NCBI GenBank assembly: GCA_034440575.1
Contig: JAOTOL010001307.1
Location: 248,001-312,000, forward strand
DNA from: Imbricaverruca yamaguchii
Lineage: Eukaryota > Arthropoda > Thecostraca > Neoverrucidae
Reading direction: 5' to 3'
Length of the DNA stretch: 64,000 bases
Positions 59,813-64,000 of the stretch are shown here, piece after piece; positions within the stretch are counted from its first letter, which is position 1, and every line of letters starts with the position of its first letter. A program made the translations under genes and the position numbers. Below the pieces are notes generated by a model that was not told the origin of the DNA, ran no database searches, and worked only from the letters and a program-made list of their open reading frames with translations.

Positions 59813-59890
59813 CTCGTACTCCCGGAATAACAGGTACAGCTCCCGCGGCTTGGCGTCCATAGGAAGTCCGGAGACGAATAGAGTCCGTAC
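59813..59890 (-). CDS. mec-8: MEC-8-like exon, start of RRM1
   Basis: Twenty-six codons: [18 protein letters not shown], then [11 protein letters not shown]2 is LFVSGL, and [14 protein letters not shown] is almost invariant in RBPMS/MEC-8 proteins. Acceptor CTCTCAG before 59890, donor TACGAG|GTAAGT at 59813/59812; phase 0 both sides. It needs at least one more exon upstream for the start codon; none could be recognised before the window ends. Confidence 0.94.
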
Positions 59891-60298
59891 CTGAGAGCAT
59901 CGCATCCAGTCAGAGGTGCTGAGAAAAACGATCCACAGGATGTTGCCACATTGGTCGTCGAAGTGACCAAGGAACATCCAAAGAGAACAATGTGGTGTGT
60001 GGCCAAATTAAGTGACTCGCTGTCGAATTTTTTCGGAGCGATGTCGGTCTGGCGTGTCCCGGTCAACACGAACACAAAGCCATTCCCGGTAAATGTTCGT
60101 CACCAGGGAATTCCGGCAAGCACCTCGTCCGTGGTGATGTACCTAATCAATAATCCTTCTGAACGTTAAGCCGGACGAGCTTCGAGCGTTGCTTTATTAT
60201 AGGACAAGGATTTTCGAGGGGAAAGTCGGATTCAGGTTTAATGGCCAAAGCCTCTTTGAGGCTCAACCTGGATACCCGGATCAATATAATCTGCCACG

Positions 60299-60378
<80 letters not shown>

Positions 60379-60426
60379 TTTTTTTCTTCTTCTCTCTCTT
60401 TTTCTCTCTTTTTTTTTTTCTCTCTT

Positions 60427-60464
<38 letters not shown>

Positions 60465-60485
60465 GCTTTCTCTCACTCACTCTCT
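60299..60485. repeat. CT microsatellite
   Basis: CT runs with T-rich interruptions. Ser/Leu and Glu/Arg open frames on the two strands are artefacts. The flanking DNA from 59891 to 60298 and 60490 to 61400 has nothing recognised; a 5' exon of the MEC-8-like gene may be hidden in it. Confidence 0.97.
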
Positions 60486-61414
60486 CATCCATCAATATCA
60501 ATCTGGGTTAACCTTGGGAAGTTCAGTGCCCAGCCTCGTGGTCTAAGCATTTTGCCATGGTGGGGTGAACATTCAAGGAAATCAGCAGCAAAACTGTTTA
60601 AAAGATGAGTATGTTTTATGTAGTCACTTGAGGAATAAACATTGGCAGTCAGTTTACAAACCGTTACCCTGGAAGCAAAATATAAGTGCGGGCCATGTGG
60701 TGAAAGGAAAAAAGGCCATGTCCTGTCATATATCAAGTCGTTTATAATCATGATTACTTTATAATTTGAAGCCGAATGAACACATTTGCGTGAGTCGGCG
60801 GATAATTAACTGCACTATTGTCGAATGCAATGCTTTTTTAACCAAGACAATACGAACATTACCGGTATGTACGATGTATTGTACACCAAATACAAAATAT
60901 ACTTAGATCATCACCATTATATTGCTCTGTTGACTAATGATCATACGTTTGCTTGGCGAAGGAACTGGGCACCAACTATACATTTTTAATGACAACTATT
61001 ATGCATATTTGCAATGCCACAGATGATGGGCATTCGCAAGGGCAACGCAATCGCATCAGGACGTGGAATGGAAATGAGAGAGAAAATGACCACATCGACG
61101 AGCCGCCACGCCACAGAGCACATGTGGCCGAACTACTTTCGCAGGGATATGTCAGGAAGAAAGTCTTTGTCGATCGATGCATTCATTTTGCGAAAATTGC
61201 GAGCTGGTATGCAGTCAGCACACTTCGCACGCCAACAGCCGGATGCCGCGGGCACAATCTACGCGGCTCGTGCATACATGTCGTGCATACTTGGACGCTT
61301 CAAAGTGACGATGTATGGCCTGGCGAGTGACGTCAGTGGAAGCCTGGCACATTGCCATTTATCCAGCGTCGGCGTTTGATAGCCATGCCAACCGAGCAGT
61401 GATACGAAAATATG

Positions 61415-61540
61415 ACGATAAGGTCACTGCACTGCCGGAACCACCGGGTAAGGTCACTACACTGCGGGAACCACAGGATAAGGTCACTGCACTGGGGGAA
61501 ACACCGGATAAGGTAGCTGCACAGCAGGAACCGGATAAGC
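61415..61540. repeat. 30-bp minisatellite, four copies
   Basis: Units of GATAAGGTCACTGCACTG followed by nGGGAACCACnG. From 61540 to 62700 only a CpG-rich stretch (61960-62180) and CCCCnTCACGCCAGCnGGACC repeats (62215-62290) are visible. Confidence 0.9.
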
Positions 61541-62814
61541 CACGTGATGGACTTTGTCGGGTCCGGGAAATTCCAGCGAAGGGGTCGGGTGCGACATTGT
61601 CGGGTTCGGGCAGTTCCAGTGAAGGGGCCACGTGCAAGATTGATTGCACGGCCATTTCAATGAAAACGCGGCGAAGGTGACGACTTGACCTGCACGCGAC
61701 TGACATGCGGCAAGGAACTTCTCCTTGTGGATTGACATGTCGTCACTACTGAACTGTCAACACCACGTGTCTGCCGGTTGCCGGTGTTAGGACAGAAAAC
61801 AGTCGCCAAAACTGTCCACACGCCGACACAATGTATCCTCATTCCTCCACCCGCACCTTTCAGTGTCGGCGAATGCCCGGTCGGCCCTCAAACTTTGCTG
61901 TTTCGATCTGCGAAACACGTGACCACCTGCGCATCGACCAGCGGCTGGAACATGGCGTCCCTAGCAACCGGTGTGTCGTCGATATCGCGGGTTTGTTGTA
62001 GCAACGGGCCGGCGGCCGTCTGGATCCAGGTGCACGGCGGCCTTGCTGGCCCGGCCGGCCGTGTTCGAGTCGGCCAGATTTGCTGCGGCGGCCGTCGTCG
62101 GCCGCGAGCTGACCGCCACGGAGAGCTGTCGATCGACGAACCATCGACGACCGGAGTCCGTGCAGTGGAAAGTGGATGGCGGCTGGTGACGACGCCGACA
62201 CACGCACTTCTCCCATCCCCTCACGCCAGCCGGACCCCCCCCCCATCACGCCAGCCGGACCCCAGTCCCCTCACGCCAGCATGACCCCCATCCCTTCTCC
62301 CCTCCATACCACCACACCGATCAGCCACACTAGAACTGCGTCTAACGTTCCGGCCTACTAAAACGCACTCGTGCTTACTATGCCGACCAGCCATACCCGG
62401 CCATACTTTGCCTGCCATACCGGCCTGTGGCCTCCGACTGGTGCGCACAATATCGCTCTTCCATACCAGACCGTTCATGCTATGCTGACCGGCAATACCA
62501 GACCCTTGTACGCTGTGCTGTCCTACCATGCCAGACTTGTGCCCGCCATCCCGACCACGTCGGACAGTGACAGAAGCCCGCCAGCCTGGATGGACCGGCT
62601 GCACAGACCTTCCGCAGCGCAGTCGAAAACATCCGTCGCATCTCCGGGTAGACAGTGGTTGTCGGGAACATCTGCACCGTCCGCAGACGGGAGCTAGGGG
62701 GAAGCAGCTCGAGCCCTCCACAAACGGTAACTGTAGAACACCGCTGAACGCCTCCACGAACAGTAGCTATACGACACCGCTGAACCCTGCACTATACGGA
62801 GGGATCAAGCTTCC

Positions 62815-63310
62815 TCCAATAAATATCGTCTGTGGAGGGATTCAGCGGCGTCCTACAGTTACTGTCTGTGGAGGCGTTCAGTGGCGTCCTACAGTTACTG
62901 TCTGTGGAGGGATTCAGCGGCGTCCTACAGTTACTGTCTGTGGAGGCGTTCAGCGGCGTCCTACAGTTACTGTCTGTGGAGGCGTTCAGCGGCGTCCTAC
63001 AGTTACTGTCTGTGGAGGCGTTCAGTGGCGTCCTACAGTTACTGTCTGTAGAGGCGTTCAGTGGTTTCTTACAGTACTGTCTGTGGAGGCGTTCAGCATC
63101 GTCCTACAGTTACTGTCTGTGGAGGGATTCAGCGGCGTCCTACAGTTATTGTCTGTAGAGGCGTTCAGCGGCGTCCTACAGTTATTGTCTGTAGAGGGGT
63201 TCAGCGGTGTCCTACAACTACTGTCTGTGGAGACGTTCAGCGACGTCCTACAGTTACTGTCTGTGGAGGCGTTCGGCGGCGTCCTACAGTTATTATCTGG
63301 AGGGGTCAAA
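62815..63310. repeat. 36-bp minisatellite, about 13 copies
   Basis: Units of CTGTCTGTGGAGGCGTTCAG plus CGGCGTCCTACAGTTA. On both flanks diverged units occur in the opposite orientation (62720-62800 and 63310-63400), so the array sits inside an inverted repeat of its own unit. Thirty-six being a multiple of three, one frame is open for over 300 codons; not called a gene. Confidence 0.94.
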
Positions 63311-63749
63311 CTAATCCCTCCAGACAGTAACAGCAGGACGCCGCTGAACACTGTGCACAGGGCCAACTGTGCGGGATTGCTGGATCCCTCCACAGACAAT
63401 ATCAGTCGGAAGCAGCTGCACTCCTTCCGGCTCTACCGGTCAGAGCGGACGAACTGGCGAGGAGTCTCGCGGCCACCTATTAAAACACACCTGCTATCTG
63501 GCCACGTCCGGATGTTATGTGTTGTAGTTTCCTGTCCTCCGAAATTCCTGTCATCAGCACTCTAACATCGGTCTGCTGATGCAACCGGACGTTCGCTCGT
63601 TTTGAAATTCGTGTGTGTTTCAAACAGGTATTGTCACAGGCTAATAATAGGGGTGTAAGGAGGTGTGCAGACAAATTCAACGACATCTAAAGGGAGGCGC
63701 CACGTGCCACCCCTGCTGTGGTGACGCCGCCCATGTACTATGCACGGGT

Positions 63750-63835
63750 TTTAATATATACATATATATATACATATATATATATATTTATATATAAACA
63801 TGCATATATGCATCGATATATATATATATATATAT
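63750..63835. repeat. TA-rich microsatellite
   Basis: TATA and CATATA repeats near the right end of the window; the last 160 bases have no recognised feature. Confidence 0.95.
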
Positions 63836-64000
63836 GCACTTTTTTTACATAGCCCGAATTCTTGCTGAGGTGGGTTTATGAACCCCAGTTATATTCCCAA
63901 GCAAAGCTTGTTGCGTGAACCCTGACCCCACCACCCAATCAACGAATTCCAGTTCAACTGCAGAATCTTGACCGAGAGTTTAACGTGCCGTGAATGCACC

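Larger units (their letters stand above)
42569..59890 (-). other. mec-8: Gene span: MEC-8/RBPMS-family two-RRM RNA-binding protein (partial)
   Basis: Six minus-strand exons join in frame: 59813-59890, 58902-59018, 55751-55892, 47994-48121, 43239-43408, 42569-42747 (phases 0, 0, 1, 0, 2). They encode two RRM domains separated by a linker rich in Ala, His and Pro. The paired RRM layout and the sequences [15 protein letters not shown] and GGIRIEYAKTKMAD match Caenorhabditis MEC-8 and relatives; vertebrate RBPMS and fly couch potato share the first RRM. MEC-8 regulates alternative splicing and binds GCAC-containing RNA. The first coding exon and the last few residues were not identified. The gene is transcribed towards the transporter gene. 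Confidence 0.88.

Overview
This is a window of animal nuclear DNA. Its two recognisable genes are split into short GC-rich exons with GT-AG introns, and the DNA between them is crowded with micro- and minisatellites, one SINE-like copy and one LINE fragment. The closest family resemblance I can recall for the transporter is to arthropod SLC16 proteins. An arthropod, perhaps a crustacean, is my best guess; I cannot fix the species.

Layout. 1-8.5 kb: no recognised gene, but a possible orphan exon at 466-536, an 83-bp satellite (3.38-4.27 kb), a CpG-rich block (4.27-5.5 kb) and a degenerate array containing a 20-bp perfect hairpin (6.7-7.5 kb). 8.58-35.34 kb, plus strand: an SLC16/monocarboxylate-transporter-like gene with eight exons. 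Every intron phase matches, and together the exons encode twelve membrane segments plus a cytosolic tail of about 220 residues ending in a PDZ-ligand-like TSV. 35.3-42.5 kb: convergent intergenic DNA with a CpG-rich block (39.0-40.6 kb). 42.57-59.89 kb, minus strand: six exons of a MEC-8/RBPMS-family RNA-binding protein with two RRM domains and consistent phases; its 5' exon(s) and 3' terminal exon were not identified. A THAP-domain remnant lies in one of its introns. 59.9-64 kb: no recognised gene; repeats only.

The most unusual signal is that many tandem repeats are not placed at random. At least eight splice sites in the two genes are themselves the repeated unit, so that the exon edge, the donor or acceptor and a few intron bases are copied side by side in the intron. 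At the first transporter intron both ends are affected: a 29-bp unit gives 16 copies of the donor, and a 37-bp unit gives about 11 copies of the acceptor. Several arrays are most regular beside the exon and decay away from it, as expected if the exon edge seeds the array and the intron grows by repeated slippage or unequal exchange.

The two genes have no evident functional link. One is a plasma-membrane transporter, the other a splicing or mRNA regulator. Large open frames in the minisatellites result from stop-free repeat units and are not annotated as proteins.
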